64,000 bases of DNA from Vibrio profundi (GCF_005281835.1 NZ_RZIS01000004.1:310001-374000), one strand, 5' to 3'. Positions 9,395-19,978 are shown, numbered from the stretch's first letter. Program-made: numbers and translations. The notes: generated from the sequence alone by a model not told the origin.

Positions 9395-9747
9395 AATCAC
9401 ATTCCCCTTGTAAACCAGTCAAACTGACGAGCATTCTAAATAATGGTGGCCCCATACAATTTAAGCCTAGACCTGGTTAGGCAATTTTGCTTAACAATTA
9501 TGTGTTTATTTAATATCGAGCATTTAATTTTGAGAGGTGAGAACGTGCCTGGTGTAGTTATTGCTTGAGTAAATATAAATTCTAATTTGGCGAAAAAAAG
9601 CAGAGCTAAGCCGCTGTCATTTTGTCACTAAATAGTGCATTTTATATATTTTGAGGAATTTTTAGTGGTGTTCTTGCTACTTGGTACGGGGTTCCATATA
9701 ATGTGCAAATTCTGTTCAGAATGTTCATTTCAAAGTAGGTAAATACA
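9395..9747. other. Divergent intergenic region prkA / ompV
   Basis: A 353-bp A+T-rich spacer. It contains a good sigma-70 promoter for ompV (given separately). Apart from the prkA ribosome binding site I see no coding potential or strong inverted repeat. Confidence 0.6.
9674..9702 (+). promoter_or_regulatory. Sigma-70 promoter of ompV
   Basis: TTGCTA, a 17-bp spacer and a perfect TATAAT lie about 45 bp upstream of the ompV start. Spacing and -10 are ideal; the -35 matches 4 of 6. Confidence 0.65.
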
Positions 9748-10503
9748 GTGAATAAAACTTGGTTAGTTGCAGCAACTCTCGGTGCATCATTGTCAATGAC
9801 GGCAAATGTTAACGCAAAAGTGTCACAGTGGTCGTTGGGGGTAGCGGCATCCTATTCACCTGCTGTTTATCGAGATACTCCTTCTAATAAAACCGTTATT
9901 CCAATGATTGGTTATGAAGGCGAACATTTCTTTATGCGTGGTTTTAGTGCCGGTTACCGTTTGTACCCTGTAGGTAGCCCGCAAAATATCGTTTTTCGCG
10001 CGGTTTATGATCCAAGAACACTAAAACCAGAAGATTCTGATAACGCAGATATCCAACAGCTCGATGAGCGTAAAGCATCAGTCCTTGGAGGCGTGAGCTA
10101 CCAATTGATCACGTTAGTGGGGATGTTTGAAGCAACGGTCGGATCTGATCTCGGTTTCCAACACAATGGTATCTACGCTGAAACGGCTTGGCGCTTACCT
10201 ATTCGTCGTAAGGGGTGGGCGATTACTCCTTCGATTGGTTACTCATACAACAGTGAACGTTTGAACAATCACCTATATGGTGTGAGTGCGGAAGAAGCCG
10301 GAAGAACCGGTTTAAATGAATTTGACGCAGATTGGGATGGACAATACTTTATCGGCTTGAGTGCTTATGCCCACTTAACACCGAATATTCGAATTACAGG
10401 TGGTGTTCGTTACACTAACCTTGAAGGTGAGATTGAAAAAAGCCCAATTATTGAGAGCGGTGTAAACACAACTGCCAACATTGGCGTCGCTTACGTTTTC
10501 TAA
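9748..10503 (+). CDS. ompV: MipA/OmpV family outer-membrane protein
   Basis: A 251-residue beta-barrel protein. A signal peptide (about 1-23, cleavage after NVNA) is followed by alternating hydrophobic strands and a C-terminal VAYVF, the terminal aromatic residue expected for BAM-dependent insertion. Sequence features match the MipA/OmpV family. OmpV was first described as a major immunogenic outer-membrane protein of V. cholerae; MipA of E. coli links a murein hydrolase and synthase. Start codon is GTG, with AGTAGGT upstream. It is monocistronic, with its own promoter and a strong terminator. Confidence 0.85.
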   Translation: MNKTWLVAATLGASLSMTANVNAKVSQWSLGVAASYSPAVYRDTPSNKTVIPMIGYEGEHFFMRGFSAGYRLYPVGSPQNIVFRAVYDPRTLKPEDSDNADIQQLDERKASVLGGVSYQLITLVGMFEATVGSDLGFQHNGIYAETAWRLPIRRKGWAITPSIGYSYNSERLNNHLYGVSAEEAGRTGLNEFDADWDGQYFIGLSAYAHLTPNIRITGGVRYTNLEGEIEKSPIIESGVNTTANIGVAYVF

Positions 10504-10524
10504 GCAACACTCATCAAAATAACG

Positions 10525-10556
10525 AAGGGGTTGATACAAGTGTATCAACCCCTTTT
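10525..10556. terminator. Bidirectional terminator between ompV and yfbU
   Basis: AAGGGGTTGATACA and its exact complement around a 2-base loop, followed by TTTT-rich DNA, between two convergent genes. Confidence 0.85.
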
Positions 10557-10601
10557 CTTATGCATTTTATTTGTCGCCATACTAGCAATGGCTTGGTAAT
10601 T

Positions 10602-11102
10602 TTACGCGTTAAAGATCTGGCTTAATTCAGTCGCACATAAGTGATATTGACGCGGGCAATTGCGCCAAGTCGTTAGCATACGACGATATTTCTCTAGCAT
10701 TGGCATTTGGCTGTTGAAGTGGTGGTCTGCTTTATCGAACTGAGGGTATAAACCTTCAGAATCCACTAGGAAGCGTACGTAATTTACGGCTTGCGCTTCA
10801 GACGCAATATCGAAGCCCAAAAATTGCAGTCGACGTTGATCTACATCCACTCGTTCAGCATCAGCCAACATTTTGTTCGATTCTTGCATGGCATGGTACA
10901 TTTCCATGATGTCGATAACTTCACGACATTCCACTTCTGTTAGGCAACCAAACTCTTTATTGAGTTCGCGCATTTGCAACTCATAGCCACGCTCTACAAT
11001 CGTCTGAAGGCGTTGGTATTTTGCCGAATTCTCAGGATCCATTTGAGACATTAAGTGATATTGATTTGAAAGAATTAGACGCTGAGCATTGGTCATTTCC
11101 AT
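10602..11102 (-). CDS. yfbU: YfbU family protein
   Basis: A 166-residue cytosolic alpha-helical protein almost collinear with E. coli YfbU (starts [15 protein letters not shown], contains [12 protein letters not shown] and ends near [16 protein letters not shown]). The E. coli protein has been linked to cell death phenotypes, but no activity is established. No membrane segment or signal peptide. It stands alone between ompV and pflA with 220 bp of noncoding sequence on the pflA side. Confidence 0.9.
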   Translation of the reverse strand: MEMTNAQRLILSNQYHLMSQMDPENSAKYQRLQTIVERGYELQMRELNKEFGCLTEVECREVIDIMEMYHAMQESNKMLADAERVDVDQRRLQFLGFDIASEAQAVNYVRFLVDSEGLYPQFDKADHHFNSQMPMLEKYRRMLTTWRNCPRQYHLCATELSQIFNA

Positions 11103-11273
11103 TGGGAAACCTCACTAAAAAAACGAAACTTAATATTTGTTTGATGAAGTAAGATTACCAGTGTTTATATAGCTCGAAACATGATCTCAACACGGTTTTA
11201 ATGTGATTTGTTGAAACTATAAACAAATGTTGTAAATAGTTTTTTCAGAAGTAAAAAGAGTAGGGGAGATACG

Positions 11274-11304
11274 AAAAAACGCCTCCAAAAAGGAAGCGTT
11301 TTTG
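11274..11304 (-). terminator. Terminator of pflA
   Basis: On the minus strand ACGCTTCC / GGAGGCGT (one mismatch) pairs around TTTTT and is followed by TTTTTTCG. It lies 20 bp past the pflA stop. Confidence 0.7.
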
Positions 11305-11323
11305 AGTGTTGATTGGTTTAATT

Positions 11324-12064
11324 TTAGTACTTCACATTCGAGTGATATTCGCTAAGCACTTCAACAATTTGATCCATAGTTTCTTTGCTTGGAGGGTTTA
11401 CGCCTTCCAATGGATATTCATTGCCTAGTGCTTCCCACTTATGGGCGCCAAGCTTATGGTAAGGCAATAGCTCAACCTTCTCGATATTATCCATATCTTT
11501 AATAAATTCACCGAGTAAGCGTGCGTCTTCAGGGTTGTCGGTGTAACCCGGGACGACCACATAGCGAATCCAAGTAGTTTGACCTATCTTGTGTAGGTAA
11601 CGGGCAAAATCGAGCGTACGCTTATTAGAAACACCGATAAAGTCATGGTGAATTTCATCACGCATATGTTTTAAGTCAAGCATTACTAGGTCGGTGGCTT
11701 CTAGAACGTCATCAATCACTTCTGAGTGTTTGCGAATATAGCCATTTGTATCGAGGCAGGTGTGAATGCCTTCTGCTTGCGCAGCTTTAAAAAAGTCACG
11801 CACAAATTCTGGTTGAAGCATAGCTTCACCACCTGAGCAGGTAATGCCGCCGCCAGAAGCTTTCATAAAGTGACGATAGCTTTTGGCTTCATTGATGATT
11901 TCTTCCACGGTGACTTCTTTACCACCATGAACATCCCAAGTATCGCGGTTATGACAATACATACAACGCATTAAGCAACCCTGCAGAAAAACAATGAAGC
12001 GGATGCCAGGTCCATCGACAGTACCACAAGATTCAAATGAATGAATTCGACCAGTTGTAGACAT
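11324..12064 (-). CDS. pflA: Pyruvate formate-lyase 1-activating enzyme
   Basis: A 246-residue radical SAM enzyme that abstracts hydrogen from the C-terminal glycine of PflB, creating the glycyl radical needed for anaerobic pyruvate cleavage. The cluster-binding cysteines Cys30, Cys34 and Cys37 are present in [12 protein letters not shown], and the GGE motif follows (CSGGEAML). Length equals that of E. coli PflA. Unlike E. coli, where pflA directly follows pflB, here it is 3.3 kb away, separated by a chemoreceptor and an LpxR-like gene on the way to pflB. It has its own terminator. Confidence 0.95.
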   Translation of the reverse strand: MSTTGRIHSFESCGTVDGPGIRFIVFLQGCLMRCMYCHNRDTWDVHGGKEVTVEEIINEAKSYRHFMKASGGGITCSGGEAMLQPEFVRDFFKAAQAEGIHTCLDTNGYIRKHSEVIDDVLEATDLVMLDLKHMRDEIHHDFIGVSNKRTLDFARYLHKIGQTTWIRYVVVPGYTDNPEDARLLGEFIKDMDNIEKVELLPYHKLGAHKWEALGNEYPLEGVNPPSKETMDQIVEVLSEYHSNVKY

Positions 12065-12348
12065 AAGTGATTCTCGAATTGGGATAATAGTCGTTATTTT
12101 ATTACAAAAAGTAGGGTTTAAATAGTGTTATTGGTTACTACCGCTGGTGAATTAAACCAATTAAGTCATGTTTTTACATTAGATGAAAATGGCATCGACT
12201 TATGTTGCTTATATGTTCAAATGTGTGATCAAAATGTACAAAAGCATGATTCTTCAATATGCAATTTGTGAGGATATAAACATCAAATGATACTATTGTT
12301 AGTAATATGGGTAGTGCTTTTATAAATTAGAAATTCAGGGACGTTACT

Positions 12349-14229
12349 ATGATTTCGCTTGCGCTTTCACAAAAACAAAAAATAACAATATTTCTTGCCA
12401 TCCTATCTTTGGGTTTCATCATTCTGGGAAGTTACACGGGAAATCGCTTATCAGAACTGACTCACCAATATCACCTTAGTAATGAAGTGACGGTAGGGGC
12501 TTCTAAAATTGTCGAGACCGAAGTTAAGTTATTAACGCTCGCGGGAAAACTTGATGGGCTAGAAAGCAGTCAAGTTGGGCAGATTAAGAGTGAGATCACC
12601 GCGATAGTTGATTTTGTTGCCTCGAATAATGCTTTTCTAAACGAAGTTGGGTTAAACCAGCAAGCGGCAAGTTTATCGGATGTGGTAAGTGAATTTGAGC
12701 GCTCGTTACTGCCTTGGCTCACTTTACGCTCTGAACTTGGTTTTAATGTCGATGACGGTAAGCTGGGTATGTTGAAGTCATTGGCAGCGACAATAGAGGC
12801 GAAAATTGCAGAAACAGGGATGGTAACTATTAACTCTGATTTTCAGGCAATGATTAAAGCGCAACAAAACTATTTACTACTACCTAGTGAGAAAAGCTTG
12901 AAGCTGTTTAATCGCGCGATGGCAGGGTTCGTAAACATGTCGAACACTTACGCGATGCTGGATTTGTATGAAAAAGAAATCGAGCAGTTTAAAGAAACCT
13001 TCATGCGAGTGAGTGAGTTATCTCAACAGCTTGGTGACATAGAAGATCAGCTTGCAAAGAGTGAAGCGGCGGCGATTACAGTTGTGAAAGATATCGATAC
13101 GAGCTTGTCGACGATCAGTAAGCAATATCAAGTCACGGCACAAAAATCAGCGGATAACACCAAGTGGTCGGTGTTAATAGCGTGTGCTGTTCTGGCTTTG
13201 GTAACCATAGTGATATTCATTACCCTGAGCACCTCCGTATCTAAAGCAATTAAAAACATTACCAATATCATCAATAGCATTGCTGGTGGTGATCTTTCCA
13301 AGCGCCTTGTTGTAACAAGTAATCAGAATGATGAATTTAATCAACTTGCCATGTCGATTAACCAAAGTTGTGAAAACCTAGGGCAGCTAGTCGCAGGGGT
13401 TCAAGTTAGCAGCGAGGCGTTGTCTGGTGACGCAGCTGAATTGAATGCCAATTTAGACCGCTTAGTCGCCAACCAGTCGGAAGTACTGGGGCAAACTCAG
13501 TTACTTGCTTCGGCAACAGAAGAAGTCAGTGTAACGACGCAAGAGGTATCGAACTCTTTGGAATTTGTGGCGGATATTAGCCGTTCATCGAATCAAGCCG
13601 CCGAAGAAGGGGGCTTGGTGATCACTGAGGCGATTGGTTCTTTAGAAAGTGTTGGTCATATATTGAGTTCAGCGGCAGGTCATATTCAGCAACTTGAAGC
13701 GGCGTCGACAAAAGTGGACTCGGTTATGGACATCATCAATGGTATTGCTGAACAAACGAACTTACTGGCACTGAATGCAGCTATTGAAGCGGCAAGGGCT
13801 GGTGAGCAAGGCCGAGGTTTTGCCGTGGTTGCTGATGAAGTACGTAGCTTGGCAGTGAGAACCGTTGATGCTGTTGGAGAAATCTCAGATACAATTGAAA
13901 CGATGAAGAAAGAAAGCTCAGAAGTGATTCAATACATTGGGCAGTCAGAAACTTCTATGCAAGCAGGGCAACAAAAAGGGTTAGAGGCAATGCAGGCGCT
14001 AGAGCGTATTACTGAAAAAGCCGATGAAGCAAACCATCAAACTGAAGTGATTTTTTCTTCAATTCGCGAATTGGCCACAACCAGTCAATCGATGGCTGAT
14101 AGCATGATTCAAATATCAACGGCGATGAAAGAGCTGGAAGATAATAATGAAATGATTCGTGGTACTAGCCAAGTAGTGGACCAACGTTCCACTAAACTTA
14201 ATAGTGATTGCCAGCGCTTTAGTTTGTAA
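12349..14229 (+). CDS. Methyl-accepting chemotaxis protein
   Basis: A 626-residue chemoreceptor. TM1 is at about 12-30, a helical periplasmic domain of about 240 residues follows (no Cache motif recognised; a helical-bundle type is likely), TM2 at about 275-295, then HAMP and the cytoplasmic signalling domain with the invariant hairpin tip ([20 protein letters not shown]). There is no C-terminal CheR-tethering pentapeptide. The ligand is unknown. It is monocistronic, transcribed opposite to pflA, and ends at a bidirectional terminator shared with lpxR. Confidence 0.92.
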   Translation: MISLALSQKQKITIFLAILSLGFIILGSYTGNRLSELTHQYHLSNEVTVGASKIVETEVKLLTLAGKLDGLESSQVGQIKSEITAIVDFVASNNAFLNEVGLNQQAASLSDVVSEFERSLLPWLTLRSELGFNVDDGKLGMLKSLAATIEAKIAETGMVTINSDFQAMIKAQQNYLLLPSEKSLKLFNRAMAGFVNMSNTYAMLDLYEKEIEQFKETFMRVSELSQQLGDIEDQLAKSEAAAITVVKDIDTSLSTISKQYQVTAQKSADNTKWSVLIACAVLALVTIVIFITLSTSVSKAIKNITNIINSIAGGDLSKRLVVTSNQNDEFNQLAMSINQSCENLGQLVAGVQVSSEALSGDAAELNANLDRLVANQSEVLGQTQLLASATEEVSVTTQEVSNSLEFVADISRSSNQAAEEGGLVITEAIGSLESVGHILSSAAGHIQQLEAASTKVDSVMDIINGIAEQTNLLALNAAIEAARAGEQGRGFAVVADEVRSLAVRTVDAVGEISDTIETMKKESSEVIQYIGQSETSMQAGQQKGLEAMQALERITEKADEANHQTEVIFSSIRELATTSQSMADSMIQISTAMKELEDNNEMIRGTSQVVDQRSTKLNSDCQRFSL

Positions 14230-14249
14230 TCTTGTAAAAAAGCTAGAAA

Positions 14250-14280
14250 GAAAAAGAGCGCTCAATAGCGCTCTTTTTTG
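14250..14280. terminator. Bidirectional terminator between MCP gene and lpxR-like gene
   Basis: AAAAGAGCGCT / AGCGCTCTTTT with a CAAT loop, flanked by A and T runs, between convergent genes. Confidence 0.88.
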
Positions 14281-14302
14281 TAATAGTAAAAGGTATATAA
14301 GG

Positions 14303-15274
14303 CTAGAACGTAGCAAAGAAAGTAACGTTACCTACGCCGTATACGTCGCCGTCATCTTCTTTGTAATCCGGTGTTTTTGCGGCAGCGGAAAGTGCAGCGC
14401 CGAAGCTTTTTCCGTACCATACTGCACCAACAGTTGCCGTAGCCTGCCAGTTTTCAACATTAGTAGGATACACTTCATCAGGAACTGGGCCATCGATCGT
14501 AATATCATTGAAGCGATAACGACCTTCTACACCTGCGAAAATATGCGCGCCATGGGAGCCTTGCATCATTAACCCTGGGTTAAAAGAGTTTTCAATGGTC
14601 ATTCTCGACGCGCCTACACTGCCATCAAGCCCTGAACCCCAACGCCACATCATGCCTGTCGCCACTTCAGATCGATAGTTACCAATCATGACACGCGAAA
14701 CATTTTTGATTTCGTGCTCTAAGCCAGCAAATGAACGGCTTCTAACAAGAGCATTGTGAGTCTCGAAGTCGAAGTTATAGAGCATCTTATCTTGAACTTG
14801 GTACTCCCAACCTTCTGGTTCGGTTGAGTTGGTGATCCCGTGAATGAAATCTTGGGCAATATCTGCCAATGACCCCGGACCGGTGGCACCGATAAATAGC
14901 CCATATTTATCTACACGGTGGCTGGATATATTCGCAAAATCAAATTGGCCAAACAACACGCCTGCGTATGGTCTTTCATCGACTTCAGGTACGGTCGCAT
15001 CAATGTTTTCGGGCGTATAAATGGTTTGCCCAAGCGTAAAGCCCCATCGATGGCCCGCACTACCTTGGAAAGTACCAAAAGAATTGGCAATCGGTGTCAT
15101 TAAGTAATGAGGAGCAAATTCATTTGAATAATAGGAAAGGAATAAACCATTGGTATAGTCTTGGTCAACGCCAAACACCCCATCATTATCGAGGCTAAAA
15201 GTGAACGTTCCGGCAAAGGCTTGAGAAGCACATAATGCGGAAAGTGCTAATAATGTTGTTTTTTTTATAATCAT
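14303..15274 (-). CDS. LpxR-like lipid A 3'-O-deacylase (DUF2219)
   Basis: A 323-residue outer-membrane beta-barrel of the LpxR family, about the usual length. The signal peptide (1-21, cleaved after QAFA) is followed by FSLDNDGVFGVDQDYTNG, carrying the conserved Asn-Asp pair of the active site region and the DxxYTNG motif. LpxR removes the 3'-acyloxyacyl chain of lipid A at the outer membrane. The in-frame extension up to 15337 is rejected because it would run through the pflB terminator; the ATG at 15274 gives a clean signal peptide. C-terminal FFATF is a typical barrel end. Family assignment is firm; activity on Vibrio lipid A is inference. Confidence 0.82.
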   Translation of the reverse strand: MIIKKTTLLALSALCASQAFAGTFTFSLDNDGVFGVDQDYTNGLFLSYYSNEFAPHYLMTPIANSFGTFQGSAGHRWGFTLGQTIYTPENIDATVPEVDERPYAGVLFGQFDFANISSHRVDKYGLFIGATGPGSLADIAQDFIHGITNSTEPEGWEYQVQDKMLYNFDFETHNALVRSRSFAGLEHEIKNVSRVMIGNYRSEVATGMMWRWGSGLDGSVGASRMTIENSFNPGLMMQGSHGAHIFAGVEGRYRFNDITIDGPVPDEVYPTNVENWQATATVGAVWYGKSFGAALSAAAKTPDYKEDDGDVYGVGNVTFFATF

Positions 15275-15319
15275 ATCTGTGGCAGCTAAACGTCTTATCC
15301 TGACATCGTAACGCAGAAA

Positions 15320-15350
15320 CAAAAAAAACCCACTCAAAAGAGTGGGTTCT
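15320..15350 (-). terminator. Terminator of pflB
   Basis: On the minus strand AACCCACTC / GAGTGGGTT with a 4-base loop is followed by an 8-base T run. It lies 35 bp downstream of pflB and just upstream of the lpxR-like start. Confidence 0.88.
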
Positions 15351-15383
15351 TGTTCAAAATTTTACATCTTCATGAGTAGAAGA

Positions 15384-17660
15384 TTATAGAGACTCAGTAA
15401 ACGTACGTGCGATTACGTCAGCTTGCTGCTCAGTTGTCAGAGAGTTAAAACGCACAGCGTAGCCCGATACACGGATAGTTAGCTGCGGGTATTTCTCTGG
15501 GTGCTTAACTGCGTCTTCTAGTGTGTCGCGGTTAAGAACGTTCACGTTAAGGTGTTGGCCACCTTCGATGCCAGCTTCATGGTGGAAGTAACCATCCATT
15601 AGGCCTGCAAGGTTAGAACGTTGGCTGTCTTCTTCTTTACCTAGTGCATTTGGCACGATAGAGAAAGTGTAAGAGATACCATCTTGAGCATCCGCAAACG
15701 GTAGTTTACCTACAGACGTTAGTGACGCTACAGCACCTTTCTCATCACGACCGTGCATTGGGTTAGCACCAGGAGCAAAAGGAGCACCAGCACGACGACC
15801 GTCAGGCGTGTTACCTGTCTTCTTACCGTATACCACGTTAGACGTGATAGTAAGAACTGACTGAGTAGGGATAGCATCACGGTAAGTCTTAAGCTTACGG
15901 ATCTTGTTCATGAATGTTGAAACAAGTTCACATGCGATGTCATCTACGCGAGAGTCGTTGTTACCGTATTTAGGGTAATCACCTTCGATTTCGAAGTCAG
16001 TTGCAATACCGTCTTCGTCACGGATTGGCTTCACTGTTGCGTATTTGATTGCAGACAGAGAGTCAGCCGCAACAGAAAGACCAGCGATACCACAAGCCAT
16101 TGTACGACGAACGTCACGGTCATGCAGAGCCATTAGAGAGGCTTCGTAGCTGTACTTATCGTGCATGAAGTGGATGCTGTTTAGTGCAGTCACGTATTGT
16201 TTAGCTAACCAATCCATGAAGCTGTCTAGACGACCCATTACGTCATCGTAGTTCAGTACTTCATCAGTGATTTTGTCGCCTACTGGGCCAACTTGCATTT
16301 TAAGCTTTTCATCAACGCCGCCGTTGATAGCGTAAAGCATAGTTTTCGCAAGGTTTGCACGAGCGCCGAAGAACTGCATTTGCTTACCAACGATCATTGG
16401 AGATACACAACAAGCGATAGCGTAATCATCAGACTCAAGGTCAGGGCGCATTAGGTCATCATTTTCGTACTGGATAGAAGAAGTATCGATAGATACCTTC
16501 GCACAGAAACGCTTGAAACCGTCCGGTAGTTGCTCAGACCAAAGAACAGTGATGTTTGGCTCTGGAGATGGACCCATAGTGTATAGAGAGTTTAGGAAAC
16601 GGAAGTTCGAACGCGTTACTAGCGTACGACCATCGATGCCCATACCACCCATAGACTCAGTTGCCCAGATTGGGTCGCCAGAGAATAGCTCATCGTATTC
16701 TGGAGTACGTAGGAAACGAACCATACGCAGCTTCATTACGAAGTGGTCGATCATCTCTTGAGCTTCAACTTCTGTGATTTTACCAGCAGCGATATCGCGC
16801 TCGATGAAGATATCTAGGAAAGTTGAAGTACGACCTAGAGACATTGCCGCGCCATTTTGAGACTTAACAGCCGCTAGGTAAGCGAAGTAAGTCCACTGTA
16901 CAGCTTCTTGAGCAGTTTGAGCTGGCTCAGAAATGTCGAAACCGTATTTAGCAGCCATTTGTTTGATTTGACCTAGAGCACGGTGCTGCTCTGAGATCTC
17001 TTCGCGAAGCTGCATTGTTGCAGAAAGGTCTTCACCGTTCTCAAAACGTTCTTGTAGAGAAGCAAACTGAGCTTGCTTGTCTTTCATAAGGAAGTCGATA
17101 CCGTATAGAGCAACACGACGGTAGTCACCAATGATACGACCACGACCGTAAGCATCAGGAAGACCTGTTAGAACGCCAGACTTACGACATTTTAGGATGT
17201 CAGGTGTGTAGATATCGAAAACACCCGCGTTGTGCGTTTTACGGTACTCTGAGTAGATTTTAGAAACCATAGGATCAAGTTCGCGATCGTATGCTTTACA
17301 AGAACCTTCAACCATGCGAATACCACCGTTAGGGATGATCGCACGTTTAAGAGGCGCTTCAGTTTGAAGGCCAACGATAGTTTCTAGGTCTTTATTGATG
17401 TAGCCCGCATCATGTGAAGTGATGGTAGAAATAACGGAAGTATCGAAATCTACAGGTGCGTGAGTTGCGTTTTCCTGTTTGATGCCTTCCATTACTTTGT
17501 CCCAAAGCACGTTAGTTGCTTCAGTACCTTCAGAAACTAGGAAAGATTCGTCGCCTTCATATGGCGTGTAGTTCTTTTGAATGAAATCACGAACGTTTAC
17601 TTCGTTTTGCCACTCACCTGCAGCAAAACCTTCCCAAGCTTTAGCAAATTGCTCTGCCAT
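15384..17660 (-). CDS. pflB: Formate C-acetyltransferase (pyruvate formate-lyase)
   Basis: A 758-residue glycyl-radical enzyme converting pyruvate and CoA to acetyl-CoA and formate under anaerobiosis. The adjacent catalytic cysteines lie in AIACCVSPM near residue 415, and the radical glycine is Gly733 in RVSGYAVRF, matching E. coli PflB (760 residues). The gene is highly biased towards optimal codons, consistent with high expression. The usual formate channel gene focA is not adjacent; a DUF3360 permease precedes it instead. An FNR-like sequence lies about 200 bp upstream. pflA is separated by two genes. Confidence 0.97.
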   Translation of the reverse strand: MAEQFAKAWEGFAAGEWQNEVNVRDFIQKNYTPYEGDESFLVSEGTEATNVLWDKVMEGIKQENATHAPVDFDTSVISTITSHDAGYINKDLETIVGLQTEAPLKRAIIPNGGIRMVEGSCKAYDRELDPMVSKIYSEYRKTHNAGVFDIYTPDILKCRKSGVLTGLPDAYGRGRIIGDYRRVALYGIDFLMKDKQAQFASLQERFENGEDLSATMQLREEISEQHRALGQIKQMAAKYGFDISEPAQTAQEAVQWTYFAYLAAVKSQNGAAMSLGRTSTFLDIFIERDIAAGKITEVEAQEMIDHFVMKLRMVRFLRTPEYDELFSGDPIWATESMGGMGIDGRTLVTRSNFRFLNSLYTMGPSPEPNITVLWSEQLPDGFKRFCAKVSIDTSSIQYENDDLMRPDLESDDYAIACCVSPMIVGKQMQFFGARANLAKTMLYAINGGVDEKLKMQVGPVGDKITDEVLNYDDVMGRLDSFMDWLAKQYVTALNSIHFMHDKYSYEASLMALHDRDVRRTMACGIAGLSVAADSLSAIKYATVKPIRDEDGIATDFEIEGDYPKYGNNDSRVDDIACELVSTFMNKIRKLKTYRDAIPTQSVLTITSNVVYGKKTGNTPDGRRAGAPFAPGANPMHGRDEKGAVASLTSVGKLPFADAQDGISYTFSIVPNALGKEEDSQRSNLAGLMDGYFHHEAGIEGGQHLNVNVLNRDTLEDAVKHPEKYPQLTIRVSGYAVRFNSLTTEQQADVIARTFTESL

Positions 17661-17962
17661 GACATACCTACCTTTTTAGTAGAAAAAATACGTACTTTCA
17701 CTGTTGAGCCAGTGCCCCATGAGGGGGTAGTACACTCTTATTAATAACAATATGTATTATCACACAACGCTCATATGATCATATATATTGTCATTAGTTT
17801 CTATATTGTGTCTCAAGTTTATGTACTCACAATAAACTAAATTTTTTTGCAAAACTTAAACTAAATCAATAAAAGCTAAAAAAATTTGAGAAAAATAGGG
17901 TGGCAACACTTGCCACCCAAACTTTTTTTTAATCTTGTTGCTACTTTTGTGTAGTCACGAGC
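17661..17962 (-). other. Intergenic region upstream of pflB
   Basis: About 300 bp. It holds the DUF3360 gene terminator (17891-17930) and, on the minus strand, TTGAT-TTAG-TTTAA at 17856-17869 (8 of 10 match to the FNR consensus), a TG-GATAAT-like extended -10 near 17756-17765, and a small CCCC/GGGG hairpin in the pflB leader near 17716-17727. Anaerobic control of pflB is expected; the exact promoter is uncertain. Confidence 0.4.
17891..17930 (-). terminator. Terminator of the DUF3360 permease gene
   Basis: A perfect 9-bp stem GGGTGGCAA / TTGCCACCC with a 3-base loop, flanked by A and T runs so that it could act in both directions, 45 bp past the stop of the permease gene. Confidence 0.85.
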
Positions 17963-19504
17963 TTATAGCCAAGCTTTTAAGCCGTATTGGCTCTCCAGCA
18001 TACCCACAGCAAGCATTGCGACTAGACAGATAACGAAAACACCAACAGGAATGACGATCTTGTCTAAGAAAGATAGACGTGATGCACGAGCTTTGTCACC
18101 AATCAAACCGTTGTTGTCTAGGAACATTGTGATTGCCCAGGCAAGAACAGGGTTAGCTACTAAAGATGCGAAGATACAGATACCGGCCGCTTGTGAGTCT
18201 TTAGTGTCTTTTACCATTTGCATACCAGCTTCAAGCAGAGGAAGGAATACGCCAACTAACAGTGCAACACGCATTACTGGTGGCCAAACTGCGACATCCA
18301 TAGGGAAGCCAAGAATAGCAACAATGATACACAGCGAACCTAGCAAAATAGCACCAGCAGGGATTGGGCGTTTCGCAATAGCCGCTGGGATCATATAAGT
18401 ACCCCAAGAAGAAGTAATATTACCGCCACCTACCGCTGTACCTACCATTTGACGGAAAGAACACATCGTCATAGTGTCATCCACGTCCATTAGTACTTTT
18501 TCAGAACGTTTAGGGTAGTTCAGTTCTTGGAAGATACGATGGCCAAGGAAATCTGGTGACCACATCGCTACTGCTAAGATTGCAAATGGTAGAGAAGCAA
18601 TGAAGTGCTCTAGATTAGGCAAGCCAAGTTGCCAACCTTGTTCTGTACTACCCCACCAGTAAACAGGGTTTAGGTTAGGAAGGCCCATTTCGGTTTCGAA
18701 CGTTAAGTTGAAACCAGCACCAAGTGCGAGTGCAACCAATAATCCAGTGAATGCACAAACTGGAATAGCTAACCAACGTTTATTGAATTTAGCTAACAAA
18801 GCATAGATGACAATGTTTACACCTAGTACAACTAAACCGATGTAGCCCAGGCTACCGGCTTCTGCGCCAGCTGGTTGTAGGCTAGTTGCCCAAGATTGAA
18901 TTGAACCTATTTGGCTCATTGCACCGGTAAAACCAAGGAAGATTAATAATCCACCTGCTGTACCTTCGGATGTGAGGTTAACGAGTTTGGAACCGCCTTT
19001 GAAGTAGCTTAATAGAAGACCAAATACACCTAACAAAATGGCTAAAGCGAGAGGGTGAGCACCGGCAAGTGCAATACTACCGATAAGAGGAATCATTGGT
19101 CCGTGGTTACCAGCAAGGTTTGCACGAGGGTTAAAGAAGCCCGAAGCTAAAATACAAAATAGTAATGCAGGAATGAGCATCTCTACACGAGCAACTTCGA
19201 TAGCAAATTCTTTGCCTAGGTTAACATGGTCCCATGCTTGAGTTAGCCCGTCTGCCCAAGACATCATTACCGCTGAATACATTGCAATAATGCCGATGGT
19301 ACCTGCAAGTGCTGGTACTAGATCTTCAAGTTCAAAACGGAAGTCACGACCTGGCAAGTTCAAACCGAAGCGACGCGGCTTCATGATTTGTAGTTCGTGG
19401 TCTAGGTAATCTGAGCGGCTCTCAAATTCGGAAGCAGGGCGGTGAAGCTCTTTATAGCTTTTCTCTTCTACTTCAGAGTGCGCATTATTGACAACGTCTG
19501 ACAT
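17963..19504 (-). CDS. DUF3360 family membrane permease, substrate unknown
   Basis: A 513-residue polytopic inner-membrane protein with an N-terminal cytoplasmic tail of about 60 residues and roughly 12 hydrophobic segments. I recognise it as the DUF3360 family common in Vibrio; the repeated small-residue helices and motifs such as NPRANLAGNHGPMIPL and GGGNITSSWGTYMIPAA resemble secondary transporters of the SulP/NCS2 type (inference). The substrate is not known. It sits directly upstream of pflB where enterics carry the formate channel focA, although the sequence is not FocA-like. A class II FNR-type promoter precedes it, pointing to anaerobic expression and perhaps transport of a fermentation acid or ion. 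Confidence 0.8.
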   Translation of the reverse strand: MSDVVNNAHSEVEEKSYKELHRPASEFESRSDYLDHELQIMKPRRFGLNLPGRDFRFELEDLVPALAGTIGIIAMYSAVMMSWADGLTQAWDHVNLGKEFAIEVARVEMLIPALLFCILASGFFNPRANLAGNHGPMIPLIGSIALAGAHPLALAILLGVFGLLLSYFKGGSKLVNLTSEGTAGGLLIFLGFTGAMSQIGSIQSWATSLQPAGAEAGSLGYIGLVVLGVNIVIYALLAKFNKRWLAIPVCAFTGLLVALALGAGFNLTFETEMGLPNLNPVYWWGSTEQGWQLGLPNLEHFIASLPFAILAVAMWSPDFLGHRIFQELNYPKRSEKVLMDVDDTMTMCSFRQMVGTAVGGGNITSSWGTYMIPAAIAKRPIPAGAILLGSLCIIVAILGFPMDVAVWPPVMRVALLVGVFLPLLEAGMQMVKDTKDSQAAGICIFASLVANPVLAWAITMFLDNNGLIGDKARASRLSFLDKIVIPVGVFVICLVAMLAVGMLESQYGLKAWL

Positions 19505-19978
19505 AGATTCCTCATATTATTTGTTAGTAATTCTAAAACTGAATTCTATAAATCCGCATCCTGCGGTAATTCCTTTACATAGCTACATCGATAAATTGCT
19601 GTAATACGTCAACTACGTGCTCAACTATAGCTAAGTTGAAAGAAATATCTGGCATTTATTAATGCCTTATATTTGGTTGGAGTCTAACAAGCCTACCCTT
19701 TAGGGTGATTGATCTTGATCACTTTATGAGTCTATGTGAAAGAAAGCTACAGAAAGTAATTTAATTTATTGTTACTGAATGGGTTTTATGTAATTTGTTT
19801 TCATTAATTTTAAAACTATGAAGTTAACTATAATTAACTTTCAAATAACGTTGTGAATGCTTACGTGTAACTTCACGACTCACAGCACGGTTTTAGTGCA
19901 TGTCTGGCTTTATTTTTGCATTATCTAGATGAGAGATGAATTTTTGGCGCAAAGTTGCCGCCCACAGGAAATAGAAGA
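19505..19978. other. Divergent intergenic region, permease / lipoprotein
   Basis: 474 bp of A+T-rich DNA. The half near the permease gene carries the FNR-type promoter at 19681-19722; the half near the lipoprotein gene shows no strong -35/-10 pair or repeat. Confidence 0.5.
19681..19722 (-). promoter_or_regulatory. Candidate class II FNR-dependent promoter of the DUF3360 gene
   Basis: On the minus strand GTGAT-CAAG-ATCAA (19722-19709) matches the FNR box TTGAT-N4-ATCAA at 9 of 10 bases. Exactly 22 bp further lies TAGACT (19686-19681), a 4 of 6 match to the -10. This places the box centre at about -41.5, the position of activating class II FNR sites. The predicted leader is about 170 nt. Confidence 0.55.

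Noticed and set aside
12232..12256. CRP-like TGTGATCAAAATGTACA upstream of the first chemoreceptor gene
   Set aside because: Only the left half matches; the TCACA half is missing.
15275..15337. N-terminal extension of the LpxR-like protein
   Set aside because: It reads through the pflB terminator hairpin and would bury the signal peptide.
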